Part shown: in pieces, positions 6,262-6,447 of the stretch | Position numbering within the stretch: position 1 is the first letter of the stretch | How the letters are laid out: each line of letters opens with the position of its first letter | Origin: Anaerolineae bacterium | Lineage (GTDB): Bacteria; Chloroflexota; Anaerolineae; Promineifilales; Promineifilaceae | DNA length: 6,447 nt | Direction: 5' to 3' | Assembly (NCBI GenBank): GCA_014879345.1 | Contig: JACSSI010000294.1 | Coordinates: forward strand, 1-6,447 | Notes under the pieces: model-generated | Told to the model about the DNA's origin: nothing | The model's database searches: none | Seen by the model: only the letters and a program-made list of their open reading frames with translations | Program-made: the position numbers and the translations under genes

Positions 6262-6336
6262 GGTTGCAAGGTGGCAGAGTTGCTTGGTAAATACGCTGCA
6301 CACTCACCTAGCAACCTTGCCACTTTGCCCCGTTTT
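6262..6336. terminator. Octamer-built hairpin, probable bidirectional terminator
   Basis: Directly after the glycosyltransferase stop, octamers of the AAGGTTGC type run from 6260 to about 6288. Their complements run from about 6303 to 6331, and in the 21-bp core 16 positions pair. The loop is about 17-27 bases. Four T (6333-6336) follow the stem on the plus strand and five T (complement of 6257-6261) on the minus strand. A two-way terminator between convergent genes is therefore plausible. Its build from octamers suggests it derives from a dispersed repeat. Confidence 0.6.
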
Positions 6337-6445
6337 ACCTCTTGTCATCATTAAGTGTTGGAGTTACACTATTAGTCAGTAACTTAATTCCCACCGAACA
6401 GGTAACAATCTCACGTACACGCAAAGCCGCCTTCAACAAACCACA
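6335..6445 (-). CDS. Possible C-terminus of a minus-strand gene entering from the right edge
   Basis: One minus-strand frame is open from the edge to TAA at 6335-6337, giving 36 residues that include LLKAALRVREIVT and end in TLNDDKR. The other two minus frames stop early. A 36-codon open run is not rare by chance, and no family is recognised. Support comes from context: the stop lies right beside the hairpin that would end both this gene and the glycosyltransferase, as expected for convergent genes. Confidence 0.35.
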   Translation of the reverse strand, partial: CGLLKAALRVREIVTCSVGIKLLTNSVTPTLNDDKR

Positions 6446-6447
6446 GC

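Noticed and set aside
1..6447. tRNA, rRNA, riboswitch or complete phage/defence cassette
   Set aside because: I saw no cloverleaf, conserved rRNA stretch, riboswitch consensus or defence-gene motif on either strand; the space is filled by ordinary genes.

Overview
The window looks like chromosomal DNA from a bacterium outside the Proteobacteria. The best guess is a Chloroflexota member (Anaerolineae/Ardenticatenia-like). The reasons are the DevS/DevR-type two-component pair, the large membrane glycosyltransferase with tandem C-terminal beta domains, the load of short heptamer and octamer repeats, and a strongly over-represented palindrome, AACGGCCGTT. This placement rests on family resemblance and style, not on a marker gene.

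Layout. Positions 1-924 (minus) hold the N-terminal 308 residues of a GAF/HisKA_3 sensor histidine kinase that runs off the left edge. Twenty-one bases upstream of it in the same transcript direction is its NarL/LuxR-type response regulator (946-1599, minus), so the two form a regulator-kinase operon. A 165-bp spacer with inverted repeats and a candidate promoter separates the operon from a 630-residue SLC13/DASS-type permease with two embedded RCK_C (TrkA_C) domains (1765-3657, minus). A compact divergent region (about 3658-3810) carries the permease ribosome binding site, a good -10/-35 pair, a direct repeat and an inverted repeat. It leads into an 815-residue GT-C-type membrane glycosyltransferase (3811-6258, plus). 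An octamer-built hairpin follows its stop codon, and the right edge probably holds the C-terminus of another minus-strand gene (6335-6445).

How the genes work together. The kinase and regulator are an obvious signalling pair. The kinase GAF domain keeps, at the right spacing, the His and Tyr that in mycobacterial DevS are the heme ligand and distal pocket residue, so a gas or redox signal is a testable idea. The permease and the glycosyltransferase have no evident functional link to that pair beyond adjacency. No complete novel multi-gene system is visible. The most unusual material is at the nucleotide level: a HIP1-like palindrome, and several unrelated 7- or 8-bp-period repeat blocks, two of them inside the glycosyltransferase reading frame. 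No gene-free stretch longer than 300 bases is present.
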